Positions 18,699-26,633 of a stretch of 64,000 bases of DNA are shown in pieces. Origin of the DNA: Marinobacter sp. S0848L (lineage in GTDB: Bacteria > Pseudomonadota > Gammaproteobacteria > Pseudomonadales > Oleiphilaceae); NCBI RefSeq assembly GCF_023016065.1, contig NZ_JALKAQ010000005.1, positions 62,001 to 126,000 on the forward strand. The letters run 5' to 3'. Below the pieces are notes generated by a model. It had not been told where the DNA came from, ran no database searches, and saw only the letters and a list, made by a program, of their open reading frames with translations. How positions within the stretch are numbered: position 1 is the first letter of the stretch; each line of letters starts with the position of its first letter. The translations under genes and the position numbers were made by a program.

Positions 18699-19491
18699 TC
18701 GAAACCAGCACCTTATATTGTTGGTATTCCTCAGATTCGGCGAACTCATTTTTCAGCAAGAGTGCCAAACTGGCCTCCTGATCACGGTCCTGAAAATGTC
18801 GCGCAATACGGATACCTGTATACAAACTTTCAGCAGAATGCACCAATCTAGGGGTGTTCTGAATCATGACCTGAAGACGGGAGTAGTAGCGGGAAGCGGC
18901 TGAATAGTCGCCCTGTTCTACCAAAACCCGGGCCAGTGAAAGCAGGGTACGTGCTTCGCCACGGCTCAACTCAACCGCCCGGCGGTAGGCTTGCTCGGCC
19001 TGCTCAAGATTACCCAGTTTTTCATGGGTTAAACCGAGATTGTAAAAAACGCCGCTACGATCTTTGTAGGCGGTATCTTCAGATGCTTTTGCAAACTGCG
19101 CCCGGGCTTTGTCGTAATCGCCCTGACTGTATAGGAAGGCTCCGAAATACACTCTGCCACGGGTATAACTGCCATCTGCAGAAACCGCATTTTTGAAACT
19201 CTGCTCGGAAAGCCGCTCATCGCCTTCAGCGCTATAGACCAAACCCATAGCCGCTAAAGCCGGTGCGTAATCATCTTCAATTTCCAGCGCGCGATCAAGA
19301 TGGTGTCGAGCACGGCCCAGGTTGCCTTGGGCAATGTATCGGGACGCAAGCTTAACGTAGTTTTCGAGCGCCTTTTCGCGATCGGCTTCGCGAGTAAACC
19401 GGCTGTCTGTAGTGGTTACGCAACCTGAAACAAGCAAGCCCAAAACCAATAAGGAAAGAGTAGCCAGTTTTGCGGCCGTATTCTTAACCAT
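18688..19491 (-). CDS. pilF: Type IV pilus biogenesis/stability lipoprotein PilF (PilW)
   Basis: PilF (also called PilW) is the outer membrane lipoprotein that helps the PilQ secretin assemble. The signal peptide ends in lipobox LLVSGC (Cys at about residue 24). Six TPR-like repeats fill the mature protein, for example YIAQGNLGRARHHLDRALEI, GLVYSAEGDERLSEQSFKNA, GLTHEKLGNLEQAEQAYRRA and LARVLVEQGDYSAASRYYSRL. Length 267 aa fits the family. It lies between rlmN and rodZ, the same neighbours as in Pseudomonas. Its presence implies type IV pili, although no other pilus gene is in the window. Confidence 0.93.
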   Translation of the reverse strand: MVKNTAAKLATLSLLVLGLLVSGCVTTTDSRFTREADREKALENYVKLASRYIAQGNLGRARHHLDRALEIEDDYAPALAAMGLVYSAEGDERLSEQSFKNAVSADGSYTRGRVYFGAFLYSQGDYDKARAQFAKASEDTAYKDRSGVFYNLGLTHEKLGNLEQAEQAYRRAVELSRGEARTLLSLARVLVEQGDYSAASRYYSRLQVMIQNTPRLVHSAESLYTGIRIARHFQDRDQEASLALLLKNEFAESEEYQQYKVLVSNGQ

Positions 19492-19529
19492 CTACAAACA
19501 CCTTCTGTTGTAACTGAACTCCCTCCAGA

Positions 19530-20639
19530 TCAGGGGTTCACTTGTTGCACGGCAATATAGCGCTGACTGCGCTTAGTCCGGTCTTCAACCCGGCCTACCA
19601 ACTGGCCGCACGCTGCATCGATATCGTCACCGCGAGGGGTACGGACTGTTGTCACATAACCCGCCTCTGTCAGCGCATTCTGGAAGCGCCGGGTCGCGTT
19701 CATACTCGGACGTTCGAAATCACTTTCCGGGAACGGATTAAACGGTATCAGGTTGATTTTACAAGGCAACCCGTTCAACACCACCGCTAGCTCTCTGGCA
19801 TGTTCGAGCTTATCGTTGACGCCTTGGATCACCGTATACTCAATGGTCGCCTTGCGCTTATCCGGCAATCTTGAGAGGTAGCGACGCGTGGCAGCCAACA
19901 ACTCAGAAATCGGATACTTTTTATTGAGCGGCACCAATTGGTTACGCAACTCATCATTAGGCGCATGAAGGGAGATGGCCAGTGAAACATCGGTAACCTC
20001 ACCCAGGCGATCCAATGCCGGGACAACACCCGAAGTGCTCAGCGTGACGCGACGCTTGGAAATGCCGTACGCAAGATCTTCCATCATGAGGTTCATGGCA
20101 TCGACAACGTTGTCGAAATTGAGCAAAGGCTCGCCCATACCCATCATGACAACGTTTGTAATCGGCCGACTGCTGGGCTCATACGGCATGAATGCCTTGC
20201 GAGCGACCCAAACCTGGCCGATGATTTCTGCGGCGGTAAGATTACGATTAAAACCACGTTTACCGGTTGAACAGAAGGTGCAGTCAAGGCTGCAGCCGAT
20301 CTGAGACGAGACACACAAGGTGCCGCGCTCACCGTCGGGAATCAATACGGTTTCAACGTTGTTACCGTTGTCCATGCGCATGACCCACTTGCGTGTGCCG
20401 TCTTTCGAGGTTTCATCGTAAACCACCTCTGGCCCGCGCACTTCAGCGATTTCCTTGAGCTTTTCACGCAGCGCTACGCTCATATTGGTCATTTGATCGA
20501 AGTCATCAACGCCACGCTGATGGATCCACTGCAAGACCTGCTGCGCACGAAATTTCTTTTCGCCCAGCGTCTCGAAAAAAGCCTCCAGTTTTGCTTTTGG
20601 CAGTCCGAGAAGATTGGTTTTTTCAGCAGGGGCAGTCAT
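19530..20639 (-). CDS. rlmN: Dual-specificity 23S rRNA/tRNA adenine C2-methyltransferase RlmN
   Basis: A radical SAM enzyme that methylates C2 of A2503 in 23S rRNA and A37 in some tRNAs. The cluster motif CxxxCxxC is in [17 protein letters not shown] (about residues 115-131). The substrate-relay cysteine near the C-terminus is in [10 protein letters not shown] (about residue 347). Other family blocks are [32 protein letters not shown] and [17 protein letters not shown]. The N-terminal helical domain [27 protein letters not shown] is intact. Length 369 aa is normal. It follows ndk by 65 bases, which contain a GC hairpin without a T run. Confidence 0.97.
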   Translation of the reverse strand: MTAPAEKTNLLGLPKAKLEAFFETLGEKKFRAQQVLQWIHQRGVDDFDQMTNMSVALREKLKEIAEVRGPEVVYDETSKDGTRKWVMRMDNGNNVETVLIPDGERGTLCVSSQIGCSLDCTFCSTGKRGFNRNLTAAEIIGQVWVARKAFMPYEPSSRPITNVVMMGMGEPLLNFDNVVDAMNLMMEDLAYGISKRRVTLSTSGVVPALDRLGEVTDVSLAISLHAPNDELRNQLVPLNKKYPISELLAATRRYLSRLPDKRKATIEYTVIQGVNDKLEHARELAVVLNGLPCKINLIPFNPFPESDFERPSMNATRRFQNALTEAGYVTTVRTPRGDDIDAACGQLVGRVEDRTKRSQRYIAVQQVNP

Positions 20640-20704
20640 GGCATAACCTCGATCAAATAACCAATTCAGGGGCGACAGTTGTCACCCCCGAACAGACAAC
20701 TTAA

Positions 20705-21133
20705 TTAGCCGCGCGGGCAGATTTCGTTGTCGTTAAAGAAGTATGCCACTTCGCGCTCTGCAGAAGCTGCAGAATCGGAGCCGTGAACGGCGTTGGCATC
20801 GATAGAAGAAGCAAAATCGGCGCGGATAGTGCCGGCTTCAGCTTCTTTCGGGTTGGTAGCACCCATCAGTTCGCGGTTCTTCAGGATAGCGCCTTCGCCT
20901 TCCAGAGCCTGAACAACAACAGGGCCAGAAGTCATGAACGCAACCAGGTCGTTGAAGAAAGGACGCTCTTTGTGCTCAGCGTAAAAACCTTCAGCTTGCT
21001 CCTGAGTCAGGTGCATCATCTTGGCTGCAACGATTTTCAGGCCAGCTTTCTCGAAACGGCTGTAGATTTCGCCGATTACATTCTTGGCTACCGCGTCGGG
21101 CTTGATGATAGAGAGCGTGCGCTCGTTTGCCAT
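20705..21133 (-). CDS. ndk: Nucleoside diphosphate kinase
   Basis: Ndk balances nucleoside triphosphate pools by gamma-phosphate transfer through a phosphohistidine. The 142-aa protein has the [15 protein letters not shown] start and the active-site block [20 protein letters not shown] with the catalytic His at about residue 118. Its ribosome site GGAG lies nine bases before the ATG. In Pseudomonas and relatives this gene follows iscX at the end of the isc operon. Here it directly follows iscS, 69 bases away, with a possible promoter in the gap. Confidence 0.98.
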   Translation of the reverse strand: MANERTLSIIKPDAVAKNVIGEIYSRFEKAGLKIVAAKMMHLTQEQAEGFYAEHKERPFFNDLVAFMTSGPVVVQALEGEGAILKNRELMGATNPKEAEAGTIRADFASSIDANAVHGSDSAASAEREVAYFFNDNEICPRG

Positions 21134-21176
21134 GTTATTTCTCCAGTCTGGTTAGGGGGTAAAAATCAGGGCGTAG

Positions 21177-21205
21177 ATTATACGCAGTCAATGGGCCACT
21201 GCCTA
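21177..21205 (-). promoter_or_regulatory. Possible promoter of ndk at the isc junction
   Basis: The minus strand has TATAAT (21182-21177), a perfect -10 hexamer, with TAGGCA (21205-21200) 17 bases upstream as a 4/6 match to the -35 element. It would give ndk and later genes expression independent of iscR. The -35 part overlaps the iscS stop codon. Confidence 0.5.
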
Positions 21206-22351
21206 CCGCACCGTGCGAAGTCGGGTAACCACATCAACAATTTGTTTGCTCGCGCATTCAATTTCGTCGTTCGTTGTGTAACGTCCCAACGAAAACCTCA
21301 ATGCCCGATGCGCAAGCTCGTCACTCAGACCGATGCCGCGCAAAACAAAAGAGGGCTCAACAGAGGCAGAGGCACACGCAGATCCAGAAGACACCGCCAT
21401 ATTGCGCAAACCAAGCATGAGCGACTCTGCTTCAACGCCTTCAAACGACAGGTTTACAATGCCCGGCACGCGGTATTCCGCGCTGCCGTTAAAATGCACA
21501 CCCTCTAGCGACTGCAGACCTGACAAGAAGCGCTGGCGCAGGGTTTCCAAGCGCGCCATTTCGTCTTCCAGACCCTGCCCTGCCATTTCAAAGGCTTTTC
21601 CCATTCCTACGATTTGATGGGTGGCCAGTGTGCCGGAGCGCATGTTCCGCTCATGGCCGCCACCATGCATCTGCGCCTCGACACGGACGTCCGGGGAGCG
21701 GCGAACATACAACGCGCCGATGCCTTTTGGTCCATAGACTTTGTGGGCCGAGAGAGACAGCAAATCGACATTCAGCTCGTTTACATCAACCGGGATCTTC
21801 CCTGCCGCCTGAGCTGCATCAACATGAAAACGGATGCCTCGCGCCCTCAACAGTCGGCCAATCGCGGCGATATCGGTAATACAGCCCAGCTCGTTATTCA
21901 CCAGCATCAGGCTTACGAGAACGGTATTGTCTTTTAAGGCCTGCTCAACCGATTCAGGGGAAACACGACCGTCCTCCTGAGGCTGTAGCCAGGTAACATC
22001 AACGCCCTGTTGCTCAAGCCATTTGCAGGTATCAACCACGGCCTTATGCTCGATAATCGAGGTCACAATATGCGGATGATCATGAATATCCACCGACCCT
22101 TTGATCGCGAGGTTGTCGGACTCAGTGGCACCTGATGTCCAGACAATCTCTCTGGAATCAGCATGAATCAAACTCGCCACCTGGCGGCGAGCATTCTCGA
22201 CAGCCGCTTCGGCCTGCCAACCGAAACCGTGGGATCGGCTGGCAGGGTTTCCAAAAACACCCTCAAGCGTGAGGTGTTTTGCCATTAACTCAGCAACAAC
22301 GGGGTCAACCGGCGTCGTCGCCGCATAGTCCAGATATACAGGCTTTTTCAT
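21203..22351 (-). CDS. iscS: Cysteine desulfurase IscS with shortened C-terminus
   Basis: IscS is a PLP enzyme that takes sulfur from cysteine and passes it on as a persulfide. The PLP lysine is in [20 protein letters not shown] (about residue 204) and the catalytic Cys is in [10 protein letters not shown] (about 326). The first 370 residues align closely with E. coli IscS from memory ([49 protein letters not shown]). The protein ends at LRTVR, 382 aa in all. E. coli IscS (404 aa) continues for about 20 residues in a tail that contacts IscU. The stop is TAG, and an in-frame TGA follows four codons later, so no simple single-base loss is evident. The iscU, iscA, hscBA and fdx genes normally found next are absent. 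It may chiefly serve tRNA thiolation or a different scaffold. Confidence 0.93.
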   Translation of the reverse strand: MKKPVYLDYAATTPVDPVVAELMAKHLTLEGVFGNPASRSHGFGWQAEAAVENARRQVASLIHADSREIVWTSGATESDNLAIKGSVDIHDHPHIVTSIIEHKAVVDTCKWLEQQGVDVTWLQPQEDGRVSPESVEQALKDNTVLVSLMLVNNELGCITDIAAIGRLLRARGIRFHVDAAQAAGKIPVDVNELNVDLLSLSAHKVYGPKGIGALYVRRSPDVRVEAQMHGGGHERNMRSGTLATHQIVGMGKAFEMAGQGLEDEMARLETLRQRFLSGLQSLEGVHFNGSAEYRVPGIVNLSFEGVEAESLMLGLRNMAVSSGSACASASVEPSFVLRGIGLSDELAHRALRFSLGRYTTNDEIECASKQIVDVVTRLRTVR

Positions 22352-22374
22352 AATTTAACGGGAGTACGCTATTG

Positions 22375-22872
22375 TCAGGCCGGAGCCTGGTCTGTCAGTT
22401 GGCGGGTATTAATTGTATCCGCATTGGTTTCTGACTGTTTACGGTTTTGCCGGTCAGCAACCAATTGAATTTCACGCTTGCGCATCAGATCACCAAGGCT
22501 GATATCACTCAGAAACTGGTGAATCTGTTCGCTTAAATCGGACCATAGATGGTGTGTCAGGCACTTCTCGCCATTTTGACAATCACCTTTATTGCCGCAC
22601 CGAGTGGTATCCAGCGACTCACTAACCGCATCCACCACCTCGGCAATAAACACTTCGTCCGCGTGCCGACTCAAGCGGTAACCCCCACCGGGCCCGCGGA
22701 CACTGACCACGAGATGGTGCCGACGCAAACGGGAAAAAAGCTGTTCCAGATAGGATAAAGAAATTTCCTGGCGCGAGGAAATATCGGCAAGACTCACCGG
22801 CCGTTCACTGCTATGCAGTGCCAGATCCAGCATTGCTGTTACGGCATAGCGACCTTTTGTGGTGAGCTTCAT
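22375..22872 (-). CDS. iscR: Fe-S cluster regulator IscR
   Basis: An Rrf2-family transcription factor that senses Fe-S status through a [2Fe-2S] cluster. The N-terminal winged helix starts [20 protein letters not shown]. The cluster ligands are in [19 protein letters not shown] (about residues 92-110), keeping the C-x5-C-x5-C spacing and the nearby His. A holo-IscR is therefore expected. The tail beyond residue 140 is polar and variable. The gene lies 23 bases ahead of iscS and has a type 1 IscR operator in its promoter, so autorepression is likely. Length 165 aa is normal. Confidence 0.96.
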   Translation of the reverse strand: MKLTTKGRYAVTAMLDLALHSSERPVSLADISSRQEISLSYLEQLFSRLRRHHLVVSVRGPGGGYRLSRHADEVFIAEVVDAVSESLDTTRCGNKGDCQNGEKCLTHHLWSDLSEQIHQFLSDISLGDLMRKREIQLVADRQNRKQSETNADTINTRQLTDQAPA

Positions 22873-22917
22873 ATTCTCAGCCCCGACGATGGGTTTGAAT
22901 ATCGGTTTCCATCGCCG

Positions 22918-22950
22918 AGTATGAATTGACCTACTAAAACAGTCAAGTAT
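22918..22950 (-). promoter_or_regulatory. iscR promoter with type 1 IscR operator
   Basis: On the minus strand TTGACT (22946-22941) and CATACT (22923-22918) are separated by 17 bases. The 25-base stretch from 22950 to 22926 matches the E. coli type 1 IscR consensus ATASYYGACTRWWWYAGTCRRSTAT at 21 of 25 positions by my count, including the whole left half. The site covers the -35 element, fitting repression by holo-IscR. It starts directly after the cysE stop codon. Confidence 0.75.
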
Positions 22951-23736
22951 TCAGACTTTGCCGTCACTCTCCGGTTCATCGCGCACACAATCAAAATCCT
23001 CTTCATCCAATTGCGGCAAATCCCCGTTCTGATACTCACTATTAACCTTTCGAAGCGCCTTGCACATGACTTCCAACCGCTCATCTACAGCATGCATGTG
23101 ATCAAGCAACGCGCGGACTGAGCGAGCCACCGGATCGGGCATCTCCTCTGTCACACCGTAGGCATCAAAGCCCATACGCTCTTCCATCACTTTGCGACGA
23201 GGATTTTCGGCTTCGTCAGCTTTGCGCTTAACAATAATGCGCCCCGGAATGCCTACTACAGTCGCCCCGGCAGGTACCGCCTTGGTGACCACCGAATTCG
23301 AGCCAACCTTAGCGCCAGCACCAACTTCGAACGGCCCAAGAATCTTCGCGCCCGCGCCAACAACCACACCATCACCGATCGTGGGGTGTCTCTTGCCTTT
23401 ATTCCAGCTGGTCCCGCCGAGCGTAACGCCTTGATAAAGCGTGACATCATCACCGATAACCGTGGTTTCTCCGATCACCACGCCCATACCGTGGTCGATA
23501 AAAAAGCGACGACCAATGGTGGCTCCCGGATGAATTTCAATACCGGTAAACCAACGTGTCAGGGTTGAAATGGTGCGCGCCAACCATTTCAGCCCCAACC
23601 CCCAAATCCAGTGCGCCAAACGATGTAACAACAGCGCATGCAAGCCCGGATAGTTGGTGAGCACCTCAAACGTATTGCGCGCAGCCGGATCGCGATGAAA
23701 TACGCTATTTATGTCTTCCCTCAAACGCTCAAGCAT
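22951..23736 (-). CDS. cysE: Serine O-acetyltransferase
   Basis: CysE makes O-acetylserine, the carbon skeleton for cysteine. The protein has an N-terminal helical domain ([21 protein letters not shown]...) and a left-handed beta-helix of hexapeptide repeats (about residues 75-180). These repeats include the catalytic region [27 protein letters not shown] and [12 protein letters not shown]. The start at 23736 follows AGGAG and lies four bases after the trmJ stop, so translation is probably coupled. A start further upstream at 23775 is less likely. The C-terminal region (about 190-261) is acidic and longer than the shortest homologues. Cysteine supply next to a cysteine desulfurase makes functional sense and is conserved in Pseudomonas. 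Confidence 0.95.
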   Translation of the reverse strand: MLERLREDINSVFHRDPAARNTFEVLTNYPGLHALLLHRLAHWIWGLGLKWLARTISTLTRWFTGIEIHPGATIGRRFFIDHGMGVVIGETTVIGDDVTLYQGVTLGGTSWNKGKRHPTIGDGVVVGAGAKILGPFEVGAGAKVGSNSVVTKAVPAGATVVGIPGRIIVKRKADEAENPRRKVMEERMGFDAYGVTEEMPDPVARSVRALLDHMHAVDERLEVMCKALRKVNSEYQNGDLPQLDEEDFDCVRDEPESDGKV

Positions 23737-23740
23737 AACT

Positions 23741-24601
23741 TTACTCCTGGCCTTTATGTTGCGAGCCTGCGGCATTCTCGGCGCCCTGCTCTTTGCGACT
23801 CTGAGTGCCAGCTGCCTTCTGGATCGAAGATAGAACGCCGCGAAGAATGTTCACCTCCATTTGATCCATGCGAGCTCGCTGGAAAAGCCGTCGCATGCGC
23901 GCAATCAGATGACGCGGATTGTCTCGACGGTGGAAGTTTACGTCCACGAGCGTTTGCTCGAAATGCCCGAAAAAGCCTTCGACTTCCCCCGCAGTGGCGG
24001 GCGGCGAATCCCAACCTTCATCGCCTGGCGCAACCATGGGCTGAAGGTATGGGCCAGACTCTCCCTCTTCAAGGCTTTTCAGATGAAACATCCTTAGCTC
24101 ATAACAAATCACCTGAACCGCCATCGCCAGATTCAAAGAGCTGTAATCCGGATTCGAAGGAATGTGGATATGGTAATGGCACCGCTGCAACTCGTCATTA
24201 GAAAGGCCATGATTTTCACGCCCAAAAACCAAGGCCACTTTCCCGCTACCAGCTTGCTGCACGGCGGTTGCCGCCGCATCGGGCGGTGGTATCACTGGCC
24301 AAGGCACTTTGCGACCTCGCGCACTCGTTCCCATCACCATGACGCAATCTGCGACCGCCTCGTCCAGGGACGAAACCACGTGCGCCCTGTCAAGTACATC
24401 ACTGGCACCCGCTGACCGAGCGTAGGATGTCTCATCAGGAAACGATGCAGGATTCACCAACCACAGGTTACCAAGCCCCATATTTTTCATAGCTCGCGCT
24501 ACCGCCCCGATGTTTCCGGAGTGAGACGTTTCTACCAGGACAATGCGGATTTGGTCATTGAAGGAGTCATTACTTTCCGGCGACAGCGCGGTTTCATGCA
24601 T
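23741..24601 (-). CDS. trmJ: tRNA (cytidine/uridine-2'-O-)-methyltransferase TrmJ
   Basis: TrmJ methylates the 2'-OH of nucleotide 32 in certain tRNAs. The SPOUT fold is evident from [34 protein letters not shown] (split, residues 18-50), then [17 protein letters not shown] (about 124-140) and [24 protein letters not shown] (about 152-175), which form the trefoil-knot cofactor site. The C-terminal helical extension (about 215-286) is usual for TrmJ and ends in a low-complexity polar tail. It is divergent from suhB and followed by cysE, the Pseudomonas order. Confidence 0.95.
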   Translation of the reverse strand: MHETALSPESNDSFNDQIRIVLVETSHSGNIGAVARAMKNMGLGNLWLVNPASFPDETSYARSAGASDVLDRAHVVSSLDEAVADCVMVMGTSARGRKVPWPVIPPPDAAATAVQQAGSGKVALVFGRENHGLSNDELQRCHYHIHIPSNPDYSSLNLAMAVQVICYELRMFHLKSLEEGESGPYLQPMVAPGDEGWDSPPATAGEVEGFFGHFEQTLVDVNFHRRDNPRHLIARMRRLFQRARMDQMEVNILRGVLSSIQKAAGTQSRKEQGAENAAGSQHKGQE

Positions 24602-24749
24602 GGTATCTGGGCCTGCTACTCATCAGTAATTTTAAAAAAGAGGCGAATCATACCAGAAACCCGAAAAGAACGGTGCCCCAGAATATCTCGAAACCCGGTG
24701 GTATGCGTGCATTTGCTGAGGCAAAAAGCATACAAGCACCTAGAGTTTT

Positions 24750-24758
24750 TGCTATGAT
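24750..24758 (+). promoter_or_regulatory. Extended -10 promoter for suhB
   Basis: TGCTATGAT, an extended -10 element, ends 24 bases before the suhB ATG. No strong -35 element is seen. The predicted leader is very short. Confidence 0.45.
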
Positions 24759-24782
24759 GGCGCCCCTTCACACATTCGGATA

Positions 24783-25595
24783 ATGAATTCTCAGATGCAA
24801 CCAGCAATTAAAATGGCCCTGCGCGTTGCCCGCCACGGGTCTGACTATCTCAAGGCCCATTTCGAGCGTCAGGAACCCAACGGTAAAGACGAAGCCGAGC
24901 GTTACCTGCAGCTGGAACGGGTAGAGCAGTCTATCTACGACAATTTCACAGAACAGCTTGCGAAAGCGTATAAGGATCACACCATTGCACCAATGGGTGA
25001 AGCCGACGCCAACGGCAGCGATAAAAGCTGGCACATTTTTCCGCTTCTCGGCCGGGAGAACTTCGTCCGAGGCATTCCCGAGTTCGCATTGGCTCTGTCG
25101 CAGAAGAAGAATAATCGCACCGAGAACCTTCTGGTTGTGAACCCGATTACTGGCGAAGAATATTCTGCAAGCCGTGGCCACGGCGCCGCACTGAATAGTC
25201 GCCGGGTGCGCGCTTCAGACGTGAAAATGCCAGCCAAGTCAGCCCTTGCTACCAACCTTCTTGATCAAAGCCGTCAAGGTGACGACCCGATGATCTGGGG
25301 CGAAATGGCGGCAACACTGGCTCGCGACACAGCCATGTTCCGTACATCTGGCTGCGTGGTACTCGACATCGCCCGCGTCTCGGCCGGTCTTCTGGACGCC
25401 GCAGTTGTTTTCCGCCCATCCGCTGCTGACCTGGATCTTGGTGTCACTTTAGCCATGGAATCCGGCGCATTGACCGGCGATTTCTCTGGCAACCCTTCGG
25501 CCGGCTCAGCTCGCCAGCTGATTGTCGCCAACCCGAAGCTGTTCCGGGAAATCCTCAAGGTACTGAACCCGTTCCGCGGCAGACTGCCTCGCTAA
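24783..25595 (+). CDS. suhB: SuhB-like inositol monophosphatase family protein, catalytic residues lost
   Basis: Position (divergent from trmJ-cysE-iscR), length (270 aa) and overall pattern identify the SuhB orthologue. Recognisable blocks are MALRVARHGSDYLKAHFE, NFVRGIPEFALALS, SASRGHGAALNSRRVRAS, FRTSGCVVLDIARVSAGLLDAAV and a C-terminal LIVANPKLFREILKVL. The metal-binding motifs of the superfamily are gone. DPLDGTTNF is FPLLGRENF (about residues 83-91), the EES glutamate region reads MGEAD, and the WDFAAGE motif reads SAADLDLG with a two-residue insertion. It should not hydrolyse inositol phosphates. E. coli SuhB works in NusA-dependent rRNA antitermination without needing catalysis, and I infer that this is the role here. 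The start could also be the Met four codons later. Confidence 0.85.
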   Translation: MNSQMQPAIKMALRVARHGSDYLKAHFERQEPNGKDEAERYLQLERVEQSIYDNFTEQLAKAYKDHTIAPMGEADANGSDKSWHIFPLLGRENFVRGIPEFALALSQKKNNRTENLLVVNPITGEEYSASRGHGAALNSRRVRASDVKMPAKSALATNLLDQSRQGDDPMIWGEMAATLARDTAMFRTSGCVVLDIARVSAGLLDAAVVFRPSAADLDLGVTLAMESGALTGDFSGNPSAGSARQLIVANPKLFREILKVLNPFRGRLPR

Positions 25596-25606
25596 CCGGT
25601 CTTCCG

Positions 25607-25655
25607 GGCACAAAAAAACCGCCATCAGTTCACTGATTGGCGGTTTTTTTGTGCC
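25607..25655. terminator. Bidirectional terminator between suhB and secF
   Basis: A long, nearly perfect inverted repeat has arms GGCACAAAAAAACCGCC and GGCGGTTTTTTTGTGCC, with ATCAG/CTGAT pairing inside. It ends transcription of the convergent suhB and secF genes. Confidence 0.9.
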
Positions 25656-25679
25656 GGCTTACGCCAGCACATGACACCA

Positions 25680-26633
25680 TCACATACGGTTCAACCACTC
25701 AGGCGGCTGCTCTTCTTCCGCTTCATCTCCAGCGCCTTCTTTAGCCGGCACCATGAGATCTTCACGGGTCACACCCATCACCATCAACATGTTGGCAGAC
25801 ACGTAGATCGAGGAATAGGTACCCACAACCACACCAATGATCAGCGCCAACGCGAAGTTATTTATTGCTTCACCGCCCAGGAAATACAAGGCGATCAAAA
25901 CAACCAAGGTGGTACCTGACGTGTTAATCGTACGAGAAATCGTTTCATGGATGGACTGGTTAATCACATCCCAGGGCTCACCCACGCGCAGCTTGCGGAA
26001 ATTCTCACGAATACGGTCTGCCACAACAATCGTGTCGTTTAGTGAGTAACCGATAACCGCCAGAATCGCCGCGAGAACAGTAAGATCGAAAGTCCACTGA
26101 AACAGTGCGAACATGCCCAGAACGATCAGCACATCGTGGGCCAACGGGATGACCGAAGCGATACCGAATTTAAACTGAAAGCGCATACCAACGTAGATCA
26201 ATACAACCGCCAGCGCGATCAGCAGCCCCAGACCACTATCCTCTTTCAGTTCCTCGCCAACCTGAGAGCCGACGAATTCCGAACTGACCAACTCAAGACT
26301 CTCTCCGGACTCAGAGAGGGCTGCCGTCACTTCTCGCGCCAACTCGTCATTTCCGGCCTCAGCCATCCGAATCAGAACGGTGGTATCGGCACCAAAGTTC
26401 TGCACCGAGAACTGCTCGTATCCGGCTTCAGTAAGCTGATTCCGAATAGCATCCAGGCTTGGTGCCTCAGCGTACTCAAATTCGACAGAGGTGCCGCCGG
26501 TAAAGTCCATACCTAAATTCAGGCCTCGAACCCCGAGCAACACAATAGAGCCAATCACCAACACCAGCGACAACACTGACGCGGCCTTTCGAAGCCCCAT
26601 AAAATCAAACGGTTTTTTCTGCATATCAGACAT
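25680..26633 (-). CDS. secF: Protein translocase subunit SecF
   Basis: SecF works with SecD to pull secreted proteins across the inner membrane using the proton gradient. The 317-aa protein has six transmembrane helices. The first is at about residues 17-36, followed by GLNLGMDFTGGTSVEFEY; a periplasmic domain (about 40-130) precedes the remaining five. Typical blocks are YVGMRFQFKFGIASVIPLAHDVLIV and AIIGYSLNDTIVVADRIRENFR-type sequence (here AVIGYSLNDTIVVADRIREN). The acidic tail EEEQPPEWLNRM is usual. It overlaps the end of secD by eight bases. Confidence 0.96.
   Translation of the reverse strand: MSDMQKKPFDFMGLRKAASVLSLVLVIGSIVLLGVRGLNLGMDFTGGTSVEFEYAEAPSLDAIRNQLTEAGYEQFSVQNFGADTTVLIRMAEAGNDELAREVTAALSESGESLELVSSEFVGSQVGEELKEDSGLGLLIALAVVLIYVGMRFQFKFGIASVIPLAHDVLIVLGMFALFQWTFDLTVLAAILAVIGYSLNDTIVVADRIRENFRKLRVGEPWDVINQSIHETISRTINTSGTTLVVLIALYFLGGEAINNFALALIIGVVVGTYSSIYVSANMLMVMGVTREDLMVPAKEGAGDEAEEEQPPEWLNRM

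Noticed and set aside
20669-20690. Near-perfect hairpin between ndk and rlmN
   Set aside because: It has one mismatch, a two-base loop and no T run, so neither terminator nor riboswitch can be supported.
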